A DNA stretch of 64,000 nucleotides. Origin: Auanema rhodensis (Eukaryota; Nematoda; Chromadorea; Rhabditida; Rhabditidae). Under the pieces are notes generated by a model. That model worked only from the letters and a program-made list of their open reading frames with translations. It searched no databases and had not been told where the DNA came from. Positions 1 through 10,000 of the stretch are shown piece by piece; position 1 is the first letter of the stretch, and every line of letters begins with the position of its first letter. Location of the stretch: the NCBI GenBank assembly GCA_964057225.1, contig OZ059894.1, positions 22,164,476-22,228,475 on the forward strand, read 5' to 3'. The position numbers and the translations under genes are program-made.

Positions 1-47
1 AAGAATTAATTTTTTCGTTGAATAACATTGTCCATCGTCTTTGCCTT

Positions 48-126
48 AAAAAAAGGAATCTAAAAACATCTACTTTTTGCTAAATTATTTTGAAATTTTT
101 CGAAAAAATTTTTGTCAAAATGTTTT
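48..126 (+). other. A/T-tract-rich segment, possible intrinsic curvature (shown in unit 1)
   Basis: Homopolymer tracts occur at 48-54 (A7), 62-66 (A5), 74-78 (T5), 96-100 (T5), 103-108 (A6), 109-113 (T5), 117-120 (A4) and 122-126 (T5). Several centres are spaced by roughly one helical turn or a small multiple of it. Phased A-tracts are a known cause of DNA bending and are common in satellites. TTTTTCGAAAAA at 96-107 is a perfect 12-bp palindrome. Curvature is inferred and was not calculated. Confidence 0.55.
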
Positions 127-188
127 TGGAAGCAATGTTGAGTGTACATGGAAACTCAACATACACTAATGCATCATTTTTCAAACGA
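91..188 (+). other. Nearly invariant 98-bp core of the unit (shown in unit 1)
   Basis: Across 182 units I noticed changes in this segment in only eight: position 137 in units 6, 124, 126 and 131, position 126 in unit 24, position 112 in unit 27, position 122 in unit 74 and position 160 in unit 102. By contrast, the flanking zones 33-90 and 189-239 differ in most units. The core contains the 12-bp perfect palindrome at 96-107, an A6T5 tract at 103-113, the inverted repeat at 135-162 and ATGCAT at 169-174. Possible explanations are selection for protein or nucleosome binding, or a gene-conversion hot zone that keeps the core homogeneous. The sequence alone does not decide between them. The count was made by eye. 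Confidence 0.85.
135..162 (+). other. Perfect inverted repeat, 9-bp arms, in the conserved core (shown in unit 1)
   Basis: Arms ATGTTGAGT (135-143) and ACTCAACAT (154-162) are exact reverse complements around a 10-base loop, GTACATGGAA. A second overlapping pairing is possible between AGTGTA (141-146) and TACACT (162-167). The structure is present in nearly every unit. The few core variants at 137 (A in units 124, 126, 131; T in unit 6) and 160 (G in unit 102) all hit the same base pair, 137:160, and none is compensated. It could form a cruciform in DNA or a hairpin if transcribed. Confidence 0.85.
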
Positions 189-205
189 TCATAACTAATT
201 TTTGT

Positions 206-222
206 ATCAAGCGTTTCTTGAT
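206..222 (+). other. Inverted repeat, 6-bp arms, with alternating arm sequence between types (shown in unit 1)
   Basis: ATCAAG (206-211) pairs with CTTGAT (217-222) around CGTTT. This is the most variable inverted repeat of the unit. Right arm CTTGAT or CTCAAT is combined with left arms ATCAAG, ATTAAG, ATCAAA or ATTGAG. Unit 34 (ATTAAG/CTTAAT) and unit 150 (ATTGAG/CTCAAT) are fully paired. ATTAAG/CTTGAT has one wobble-type mismatch. ATCAAA/CTCAAT in types E, F and X is largely unpaired. Units with 217G (type J) lose the closing pair. Pairing is therefore not consistently preserved. Confidence 0.75.
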
Positions 223-245
223 GTAGTATAGTGCATTCGATGCGG

Positions 246-296
246 ATTTTTAAGCTGCGTCGATCTGTGTTATCAGATTTGCGCTAGCTTAAAAAT
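246..296 (+). other. Nested inverted repeat (11-bp outer arms, inner 5-bp hairpin; shown in unit 1)
   Basis: Outer arms ATTTTTAAGCT (246-256) and AGCTTAAAAAT (286-296) are perfect reverse complements. The stem continues with GCG (257-259) against CGC (282-284) after a single bulged T at 285. Inside it, ATCTG (263-267) and CAGAT (274-278) form a second small stem with a 6-base loop. The right outer arm overlaps GCTAGC (283-288). Occasional substitutions break the outer stem: 249C in units 95, 98 and 106, 251C in unit 139, 287A in units 92 and 103. Type K (276A) and the 275C types alter the inner stem. Confidence 0.85.
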
Positions 297-313
297 GCAC
301 CGAGATATCAACT

Positions 314-335
314 GATATAAGTTCACACTTATATC
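314..335 (+). other. Perfect hairpin, 9-bp arms, 4-base loop (shown in unit 1)
   Basis: GATATAAGT (314-322) and ACTTATATC (327-335) are exact reverse complements around TCAC. It overlaps a second dyad, ATATCA/TGATAT (305-310/313-318), so the two structures are mutually exclusive. In types V, L and N and some others 317 is G, turning A317:T332 into a G:T pair. Units 92, 103 and 110 have 329A, which breaks the pair with 320. The 324T change (units 20, 72, 81, 111) lies in the loop. No terminator-like T-run follows, and nothing suggests a bacterial terminator. Confidence 0.85.
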
Positions 336-3300
336 CTCGATTTTCACCCTGAAGAATTAATTTTTTCGTTGAATAACATTGTCCATCGTCTTTGCCTTAA
401 AAAAAGGAATCTAAAAACATCTACTTTTTGCTAAATTATTTTGAAATTTTTCGAAAAAATTTTTGTCAAAATGTTTTTGGAAGCAATGTTGAGTGTACAT
501 GGAAACTCAACATACACTAATGCATCATTTTTCAAACGATCATAACTAATTTTTGTATCAAGCGTTTCTTGATGTAGTATAGTGCATTCGATGCGGATTT
601 TTAAGCTGCGTCGATCTGTGTTATCAGATTTGCGCTAGCTTAAAAATGCACCGAGATATCAACTGATATAAGTTCACACTTATATCCTCGATTTTCACCC
701 TGAAGAATTAATTTTTTCGTTGAATAACATTGTCTATCGTCTTTGCCTTGAAAAATGGAATCTAAAAACATCTACTTTTTGCTAAATTATTTTGAAATTT
801 TTCGAAAAAATTTTTGTCAAAATGTTTTTGGAAGCAATGTTGAGTGTACATGGAAACTCAACATACACTAATGCATCATTTTTCAAACGATCATAACTAA
901 TTTTTGTATCAAGCGTTTCTTGATGTAGTATAGTGCATTCGATGCGGATTTTTAAGCTGCGTCGATCTGTGTTATCAGATTTGCGCTAGCTTAAAAATGC
1001 ACCGAGATATCAACTGATATAAGTTCACACTTATATCCTCGATTTTCACCCTGAAGAATTAATTTTTTCGTTGAATAACATTGTCCATCGTCTTTGCCTT
1101 AAAAAAAGGAATCTAAAAACATCTACTTTTTGCTAAATTATTCTGAAATTTTTCGAAAAAATTTTTGTCAAAATGTTTTTGGAAGCAATGTTGAGTGTAC
1201 ATGGAAACTCAACATACACTAATGCATCATTTTTCAAACGATCATAACTAATTTTTGTATCAAGCGTTTCTTGATGTAGTATAGTGCATTCGATGCGGAT
1301 TTTTAAGCTGCGTCGATCTGTGTTATCAGATTTGCGCTAGCTTAAAAATGCACCGAGATATCAACTGATATAAGTTCACACTTATATCCTCGATTTTCAC
1401 CCTGAAGAATTAATTTTTTCGTTGAATAACATTGTCTATCGTCTTTGCCTTGAAAAATGGAATCTAAAAACATCTACTTTTTGCTAAATTATTCTGAAAT
1501 TTTTCGAAAAAATTTTTGTCAAAATGTTTTTGGAAGCAATGTTGAGTGTACATGGAAACTCAACATACACTAATGCATCATTTTTCAAACGATCATAACT
1601 AATTTGTGTATTAAGCGTTTCTTGATGTAGTATAGTGCATTCGATGCGGATTTTTAAGCTGCGTCGATCTGTGTTATCAGATTTGCGCTAGCTTAAAAAT
1701 GCACCGAGATATCAACTGATATAAGTTCACACTTATATCCTCGATTTTCACCCTGAAGAATTAATTTTTTCGTTGAATAACATTGTCCATCGTCTTTGCC
1801 TTAAAAAAAGGAATCTAAAAACATCTACTTTTTGCTAAATTATTTTGAAATTTTTCGAAAAAATTTTTGTCAAAATGTTTTTGGAAGCAATTTTGAGTGT
1901 ACATGGAAACTCAACATACACTAATGCATCATTTTTCAAACGATCATTACTAATTTTTGTATCAAGCGTTTCTTGATGTAGTATAGTGCATTCGATGCGG
2001 ATTTTTAAGCTGCGTCGATCTGTGTTATCAGATTTGCGCTAGCTTAAAAATGCACCGAGATATCAACTGATATAAGTTCACACTTATATCCTCGATTTTC
2101 ACCCTGAAGAATTAATTTTTTCGTTGAATAACATTGTCTATCGTCTTTGCCTTGAAAAATGGAATCTAAAAACATCTACTTTTTGCTAAATTATTTTGAA
2201 ATTTTTCGAAAAAATTTTTGTCAAAATGTTTTTGGAAGCAATGTTGAGTGTACATGGAAACTCAACATACACTAATGCATCATTTTTCAAACGATCATAA
2301 CTAATTTTTGTATCAAGCGTTTCTTGATGTAGTATAGTGCATTCGATGCGGATTTTTAAGCTGCGTCGATCTGTGTTATCAGATTTGCGCTAGCTTAAAA
2401 ATGCACCGAGATATCAACTGATATAAGTTCACACTTATATCCTCGATTTTCACCCTGAAGAATTAATTTTTTCGTTGAATAACATTGTCCATCGTCTTTG
2501 CCTTAAAAAAAGGAATCTAAAAACATCTACTTTTTGCTAAATTATTCTGAAATTTTTCGAAAAAATTTTTGTCAAAATGTTTTTGGAAGCAATGTTGAGT
2601 GTACATGGAAACTCAACATACACTAATGCATCATTTTTCAAACGATCATAACTAATTTGTGTATTAAGCGTTTCTTGATGTAGTATAGTGCATTCGATGC
2701 GGATTTTTAAGCTGCGTCGATCTGTGTTATCAGATTTGCGCTAGCTTAAAAATGCACCGAGATATCAACTGATATAAGTTCACACTTATATCCTCGATTT
2801 TCACCCTGAAGAATTAATTTTTTCGTTGAATAACATTGTCCATCGTCTTTGCCTTAAAAAAAGGAATCTAAAAACATCTACTTTTTGCTAAATTATTTTG
2901 AAATTTTTCGAAAAAATTTTTGTCAAAATGTTTTTGGAAGCAATGTTGAGTGTACATGGAAACTCAACATACACTAATGCATCATTTTTCAAACGATCAT
3001 AACTAATTTTTGTATCAAGCGTTTCTTGATGTAGTATAGTGCATTCGATGCGGATTTTTAAGCTGCGTCGATCTGTGTTATCAGATTTGCGCTAGCTTAA
3101 AAATGCACCGAGATATCAACTGATATAAGTTCACACTTATATCCTCGATTTTCACCCTGAAGAATTAATTTTTTCGTTGAATAACATTGTCTATCGTCTT
3201 TGCCTTGAAAAATGGAATCTAAAAACATCTACTTTTTGCTAAATTATTTTGAAATTTTTCGAAAAAATTTTTGTCAAAATGTTTTTGGAAGCAATGTTGA

Positions 3301-4138
3301 GTGTACATGGAAACTCAACATACACTAATGCATCATTTTTCAAACGATCATAACTAATTTTTGTATCAAGCGTTTCTTGATGTAGTATAGTGCATTCGAT
3401 GCGGATTTTTAAGCTGCGTCGATCTGTGTTATCAGATTTGCGCTAGCTTAAAAATGCACCGAGATATCAACTGATATAAGTTCACACTTATATCCTCGAT
3501 TTTCACCCTGAAGAATTAATTTTTTCGTTGAATAACATTGTCCATCGTCTTTGCCTTAAAAAAAGGAATCTAAAAACATCTACTTTTTGCTAAATTATTC
3601 TGAAATTTTTCGAAAAAATTTTTGTCAAAATGTTTTTGGAAGCAATGTTGAGTGTACATGGAAACTCAACATACACTAATGCATCATTTTTCAAACGATC
3701 ATAACTAATTTGTGTATTAAGCGTTTCTTGATGTAGTATAGTGCATTCGATGCGGATTTTTAAGCTGCGTCGATCTGTGTTATCAGATTTGCGCTAGCTT
3801 AAAAATGCACCGAGATATCAACTGATATAAGTTCACACTTATATCCTCGATTTTCACCCTGAAGAATTAATTTTTTCGTTGAATAACATTGTCCATCGTC
3901 TTTGCCTTAAAAAAAGGAATCTAAAAACATCTACTTTTTGCTAAATTATTTTGAAATTTTTCGAAAAAATTTTTGTCAAAATGTTTTTGGAAGCAATGTT
4001 GAGTGTACATGGAAACTCAACATACACTAATGCATCATTTTTCAAACGATCATTACTAATTTTTGTATCAAGCGTTTCTTGATGTAGTATAGTGCATTCG
4101 ATGCGGATTTTTAAGCTGCGTCGATCTGTGTTATCAGA

Positions 4139-4142
4139 TTTT
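4139..4142 (+). other. Only length variant in the window: 1-base T insertion in unit 12
   Basis: The T-run after CAGA is three bases long (278-280) in other units but four here, making unit 12 352 bp long. All later unit starts are shifted by exactly one base and stay in register to the end of the window. The inserted base lies in the loop region of the nested inverted repeat. It may be a real slippage event or an assembly or read error in a homopolymer. Confidence 0.9.
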
Positions 4143-6319
4143 GCGCTAGCTTAAAAATGCACCGAGATATCAACTGATATAAGTTCACACTTATATCCTC
4201 GATTTTCACCCTGAAGAATTAATTTTTTCGTTGAATAACATTGTCCATCGTCTTTGCCTTAAAAAAAGGAATCTAAAAACATCTACTTTTTGCTAAATTA
4301 TTTTGAAATTTTTCGAAAAAATTTTTGTCAAAATGTTTTTGGAAGCAATGTTGAGTGTACATGGAAACTCAACATACACTAATGCATCATTTTTCAAACG
4401 ATCATAACTAATTTTTGTATCAAGCGTTTCTTGATGTAGTATAGTGCATTCGATGCGGATTTTTAAGCTGCGTCGATCTGTGTTATCAGATTTGCGCTAG
4501 CTTAAAAATGCACCGAGATATCAACTGATATAAGTTCACACTTATATCCTCGATTTTCACCCTGAAGAATTAATTTTTTCGTTGAATAACATTGTCTATC
4601 GTCTTTGCCTTGAAAAATGGAATCTAAAAACATCTACTTTTTGCTAAATTATTTTGAAATTTTTCGAAAAAATTTTTGTCAAAATGTTTTTGGAAGCAAT
4701 GTTGAGTGTACATGGAAACTCAACATACACTAATGCATCATTTTTCAAACGATCATAACTAATTTTTGTATCAAGCGTTTCTTGATGTAGTATAGTGCAT
4801 TCGATGCGGATTTTTAAGCTGCGTCGATCTGTGTTATCAGATTTGCGCTAGCTTAAAAATGCACCGAGATATCAACTGATATAAGTTCACACTTATATCC
4901 TCGATTTTCACCCTGAAGAATTAATTTTTTCGTTGAATAACATTGTCCATCGTCTTTGCCTTAAAAAAAGGAATCTAAAAACATCTACTTTTTGCTAAAT
5001 TATTCTGAAATTTTTCGAAAAAATTTTTGTCAAAATGTTTTTGGAAGCAATGTTGAGTGTACATGGAAACTCAACATACACTAATGCATCATTTTTCAAA
5101 CGATCATAACTAATTTGTGTATTAAGCGTTTCTTGATGTAGTATAGTGCATTCGATGCGGATTTTTAAGCTGCGTCGATCTGTGTTATCAGATTTGCGCT
5201 AGCTTAAAAATGCACCGAGATATCAACTGATATAAGTTCACACTTATATCCTCGATTTTCACCCTGAAGAATTAATTTTTTCGTTGAATAACATTGTCCA
5301 TCGTCTTTGCCTTAAAAAAAGGAATCTAAAAACATCTACTTTTTGCTAAATTATTCTGAAATTTTTCGAAAAAATTTTTGTCAAAATGTTTTTGGAAGCA
5401 ATGTTGAGTGTACATGGAAACTCAACATACACTAATGCATCATTTTTCAAACGATCATAACTAATTTTTGTATCAAGCGTTTCTTGATGTAGTATAGTGC
5501 ATTCGATGCGGATTTTTAAGCTGCGTCGATCTGTGTTATCAGATTTGCGCTAGCTTAAAAATGCACCAAGATATCAACTGATATAAGTTCACACTTATAT
5601 CCTCGATTTTCACCCTGAAGAATTAATTTTTTCGTTGAATAACATTGTCTATCGTCTTTGCCTTGAAAAATGGAATCTAAAAACATCTACTTTTTGCTAA
5701 ATTATTTTGAAATTTTTCGAAAAAATTTTTGTCAAAATGTTTTTGGAAGCAATGTTGAGTGTACATGGAAACTCAACATACACTAATGCATCATTTTTCA
5801 AACGATCATAACTAATTTTTGTATCAAGCGTTTCTTGATGTAGTATAGTGCATTCGATGCGGATTTTTAAGCTGCGTCGATCTGTGTTATCAGATTTGCG
5901 CTAGCTTAAAAATGCACCGAGATATCAACTGATATAAGTTCACACTTATATCCTCGATTTTCACCCTGAAGAATTAATTTTTTCGTTGAATAACATTGTC
6001 CATCGTCTTTGCCTTAAAAAAAGGAATCTAAAAACATCTACTTTTTGCTAAATTATTCTGAAATTTTTCGAAAAAATTTTTGTCAAAATGTTTTTGGAAG
6101 CAATGTTGAGTGTACATGGAAACTCAACATACACTAATGCATCATTTTTCAAACGATCATAACTAATTTGTGTATTAAGCGTTTCTTGATGTAGTATAGT
6201 GCATTCGATGCGGATTTTTAAGCTGCGTCGATCTGTGTTATCAGATTTGCGCTAGCTTAAAAATGCACCGAGATATCAACTGATATAAGTTCACACTTAT
6301 ATCCTCGATTTTCACCCTG

Positions 6320-7021
6320 AAGAATTAATTTTTTCGTTGAATAACATTGTCCATCGTCTTTGCCTTAAAAAAAGGAATCTAAAAACATCTACTTTTTGCT
6401 AAATTATTCTGAAATTTTTCGAAAAAATTTTTGTCAAAATGTTTTTGGAAGCAATGTTGAGTGTACATGGAAACTCAACATACACTAATGCATCATTTTT
6501 CAAACGATCATAACTAATTTTTGTATCAAACGTTTCTCAATGTAGTATAGTGCATTCGATGCGGATTTTTAAGCTGCGTCGATCTGTGTTATCAGATTTG
6601 CGCTAGCTTAAAAATGCACCGAGATATCAACTGATATAAGTTCACACTTATATCCTCGATTTTCACCCTGAAGAATTAATTTTTTCGTTGAATAACATTG
6701 TCCATCGTCTTTGCCTTGGAAAAAGGAATCTAAAAACATCTACTTTTTGCTGAATTATTCTGAAATTTTTCGAAAAAATTTTTGTCAAAATGTTTTTGGA
6801 AGCAATGTTGAGTGTACATGGAAACTCAACATACACTAATGCATCATTTTTCAAACGATCATAACTAATTTTTGTATTAAGCGTTTCTCAATGTAGTATA
6901 GTGCATTCGATGCGGATTTTTAAGCTGCGTCGATCTGTGTTATCAGATTTGCGCTAGCTTAAAAATGCACCGAGATATCAACTGATATAAGTTTACACTT
7001 ATATCCTCGATTTTCACCCTG
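6320..7021 (+). repeat. Block 2 (units 19-20): isolated X-like/D pair inside the A/B/C zone
   Basis: Unit 19 has 90C, 211A and CA at 219-220. Unit 20 is type D (48G, 49G, 82G, 90C, 208T, CA, 324T). The same neighbour pair, an X-like unit followed by D, occurs at units 67-68, 69-70, 71-72, 92-93, 103-104 and 110-111. This pair therefore looks like a displaced piece of the pattern that dominates further right. The 82G change removes a reverse-strand stop and leaves a 63-codon open frame (6663-6854) that I regard as accidental. Confidence 0.8.
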
Positions 7022-10000
7022 AAGAATTAATTTTTTCGTTGAATAACATTGTCCATCGTCTTTGCCTTAAAAAAAGGAATCTAAAAACATCTACTTTTTG
7101 CTAAATTATTTTGAAATTTTTCGAAAAAATTTTTGTCAAAATGTTTTTGGAAGCAATGTTGAGTGTACATGGAAACTCAACATACACTAATGCATCATTT
7201 TTCAAACGATCATAACTAATTTTTGTATCAAGCGTTTCTTGATGTAGTATAGTGCATTCGATGCGGATTTTTAAGCTGCGTCGATCTGTGTTATCAGATT
7301 TGCGCTAGCTTAAAAATGCACCGAGATATCAACTGATGTAAGTTCACACTTATATCCTCGATTTTCACCCTGAAGAATTAATTTTTTCGTTGAATAACAT
7401 TGTCCATCTTCTTTGCCTTGAAAAAAGGAATCTAAAAACATCTACTTTTTGCTAAATTATTTTGAAATTTTTCGAAAAAATTTTTGTCAAAATGTTTTTG
7501 GAAGCAATGTTGAGTGTACATGGAAACTCAACATACACTAATGCATCATTTTTCAAACGATCAAAACTAATTTTTGTATTAAGCGTTTCTCAATGTAGTA
7601 TAGTGCATTCGATGCGGATTTTTAAGCTGCGTCGATCTGTGTTATCAGATTTGCGCTAGCTTAAAAATGCACCGAGATATCAACTGATGTAAGTTCACAC
7701 TTATATCCTCGATTTTCACCCTGAAGAATTAATTTTTTCGTTGAATAACATTGTCCATCTTCTTTGCCTTGAAAAAAGGAATCTAAAAACATCTACTTTT
7801 TGCTAAATTATTTTGAAATTTTTCGAAAAAATTTTTGTCAAAATGTTTTTGGAAGCAATGTTGAGTGTACATGGAAACTCAACATACACTAATGCATCAT
7901 TTTTCAAACGATCATAACTAATTTTTGTATCAAGCGTTTCTTGATGTAGTATAGTGCATTCGATGCGGATTTTTAAGCTGCGTCGATCTGTGTTATCAGA
8001 TTTGCGCTAGCTTAAAAATGCACCGAGATATCAACTGATATAAGTTCACACTTATATCCTCGATTTTCACCCTGAAGAATTAATTTTTTCGTTGAATAAC
8101 ATTGTCCATCGTCTTTGCCTTAAAAAAAGGAATCTAAAAACATCTACTTTTTGCTAAATTATTTTGAAATTTTTCGAAAAAATTTTTGTCAAAATGTTTC
8201 TGGAAGCAATGTTGAGTGTACATGGAAACTCAACATACACTAATGCATCATTTTTCAAACGAACATAACTAATTTTTTTATCAAGCGTTTCTCAATGTAG
8301 TATAGTGCATTCGATGCGGATTTTTAAGCTGCGTCGATCTGTGTTATCAAATTTGCGCTAGCTTAAAAATGCACCGAGATATCAACTGATATAAGTTCAC
8401 ACTTATATCCTCGATTTTCACCCTGAAGAATTAATTTTTTCGTTGAATAACATTGTCCATCGTCTTTGCCTTAAAAACGGGAATCTAAAAACATCTACTT
8501 TTTGCTAAATTATTTTGAAATTTTTCGAAAAAATTTTTGTCAAAATGTTTTTGGAAGCAATGTTGAGTGTACATGGAAACTCAACATACACTAATGCATC
8601 ATTTTTCAAACGATCAAAACTAATTTTTGTATTAAGCGTTTCTCAATGTAGTATAGTGCATTCGATGCGGATTTTTAAGCTGCGTCGATCTGTGTTATCA
8701 GATTTGCGCTAGCTTAAAAATGCACCGAGATATCAACTGATGTAAGTTCACACTTATATCCTCGATTTTCACCCTGAAGAATTAATTTTTTCGTTGAATA
8801 ACATTGTCCATCTTCTTTGCCTTGAAAAAAGGAATCTAAAAACATCTACTTTTTGCTAAATTATTTTGAAATTTTTCGAAAAAATTTTTGTCAAAATGTT
8901 TTTGGAAGCAATGTTGAGTGTACATGGAAACTCAACATACACTAATGCATCATTTTTCAAACGATCATAACTAATTTTTGTATCAAGCGTTTCTTGATGT
9001 AGTATAGTGCATTCGATGCGGATTTTTAAGCTGCGTCGATCTGTGTTATCAGATTTGCGCTAGCTTAAAAATGCACCGAGATATCAACTGATATAAGTTC
9101 ACACTTATATCCTCGATTTTCACCCTGAAGAATTAATTTTTTCGTTGAATAACATTGTCTATCGTCTTTGCCTTGAAAAATGGAATCTAAAAACATCTAC
9201 TTTTTGCTAAATTATTTTGAAATTTTTCGAAAAAATTTATGTCAAAATGTTTTTGGAAGCAATGTTGAGTGTACATGGAAACTCAACATACACTAATGCA
9301 TCATTTTTCAAACGATCATAACTAATTTTTGTATCAAGCGTTTCTTGATGTAGTATAGTGCATTCGATGCGGATTTTTAAGCTGCGTCGATCTGTGTTAT
9401 CAGATTTGCGCTAGCTTAAAAATGCACCGAGATATCATTTGATATAAGTTCACACTTATATCCTCGATTTTCACCCTGAAGAATTAATTTTTTCGTTGAA
9501 TAACATTGTCCATCGTCTTTGCCTTAAAAAAAAGAATCTAAAAACATCTACTTTTTGCTAAATTATTCTGAAATTTTTCGAAAAAATTTTTGTCAAAATG
9601 TTTTTGGAAGCAATGTTGAGTGTACATGGAAACTCAACATACACTAATGCATCATTTTTCAAACGATCATAACTAATTTGTGTATTAAGCGTTTCTTGAT
9701 GTAGTATAGTGCATTCGATGCGGATTTTTAAGCTGCGTCGATCTGTGTTATCAGATTTGCGCTAGCTTAAAAATGCACCGAGATATCAACTGATATAAGT
9801 TCACACTTATATCCTCGATTTTCACCCTGAAGAATTAATTTTTTCGTTGAATAACATTGTCCATCGTCTTTGCCTTAAAAAAAGGAATCTAAAAACATCT
9901 ACTTTTTGCTAAATTATTTTGAAATTTTTCGAAAAAATTTTTGTCAAAATGTTTTTGGAAGCAATGTTGAGTGTACATGGAAACTCAACATACACTAATG

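Larger units (their letters stand above)
1..351 (+). repeat. Reference satellite unit (unit 1, type A)
   Basis: This unit is used as the coordinate reference. It has 57 C, 53 G and 12 CpG by hand count. Landmarks once per unit are ATTAAT at 5-10, TGTACA at 143-148, ATGCAT at 169-174, GCTAGC at 283-288 and GATATC at 304-309. The main linked variable sites and their reference bases are: 33 C, 37 G, 48-49 AA, 53-54 AA, 56 G, 63 A, 76 T, 78 T, 82 A, 90 T, 189-190 TC, 192-193 TA, 202 T, 204 G, 208 C, 211 G, 217 C, 219-220 TG, 231-232 GT, 239 G, 249 T, 275-276 AG, 317 A, 324 C and 329 T. No internal sub-repeat (for example two half units) was seen. All reading frames contain stops. Confidence 0.97.
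1..6319 (+). repeat. Block 1 (units 1-18): A-B-C trimer zone
   Basis: Types in order: A, A, B, A', B-left/C-right mosaic, A*, B, C, A, B, C, A*, A, B, C, A', B, C. A is the reference. A' has 90C. B has 33T, 48G, 54T. C has 90C, 202G, 208T. A* (units 6 and 12) carries 193T. From unit 6 on, the three-unit period (1053 bp) is clear, broken only by the extra A at unit 12. Unit 6 has 137T, unit 12 has the only length change of the window, and unit 16 has 302A. Confidence 0.85.

Noticed and set aside
13-29. Resemblance to the mammalian CENP-B box (TTCGTTG followed by A at the right place)
   Set aside because: The first half matches, but the essential CGGG part reads ACAT, so the core consensus is not met. 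A seven-base match is expected by chance in such a repeat, and the host lineage is unknown.
313-321. TATA-box-like GATATAAG as a promoter in each unit
   Set aside because: It is a short AT-rich match inside a palindrome in a 69% A+T repeat. No other promoter element or transcript evidence is visible.
314-335. Rho-independent terminator
   Set aside because: The hairpin is AT-rich, is followed by CTCGA and not a T-run, and recurs in every unit with no gene upstream.
6663-6854. Repeated 63-codon reverse-strand open frame (seen in many units, e.g. 23511-23702, 46326-46517, 63525-63716)
   Set aside because: It begins with TTG and not ATG and lies wholly in the repeat. It is open only where 82A>G removes a TAG stop present in most units. 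There is no domain, and the variation between copies follows the satellite with no codon-position pattern.
7462-7659. Repeated 65-codon forward open frame (e.g. 8515-8712, 33085-33282, 62920-63117)
   Set aside because: It begins with TTG at position 90 and is open only where 192A or 193T destroys the TAA at 192-194. Units otherwise identical are closed. It overlaps the reverse frame on the other strand. It is a by-product of a substitution in the satellite.
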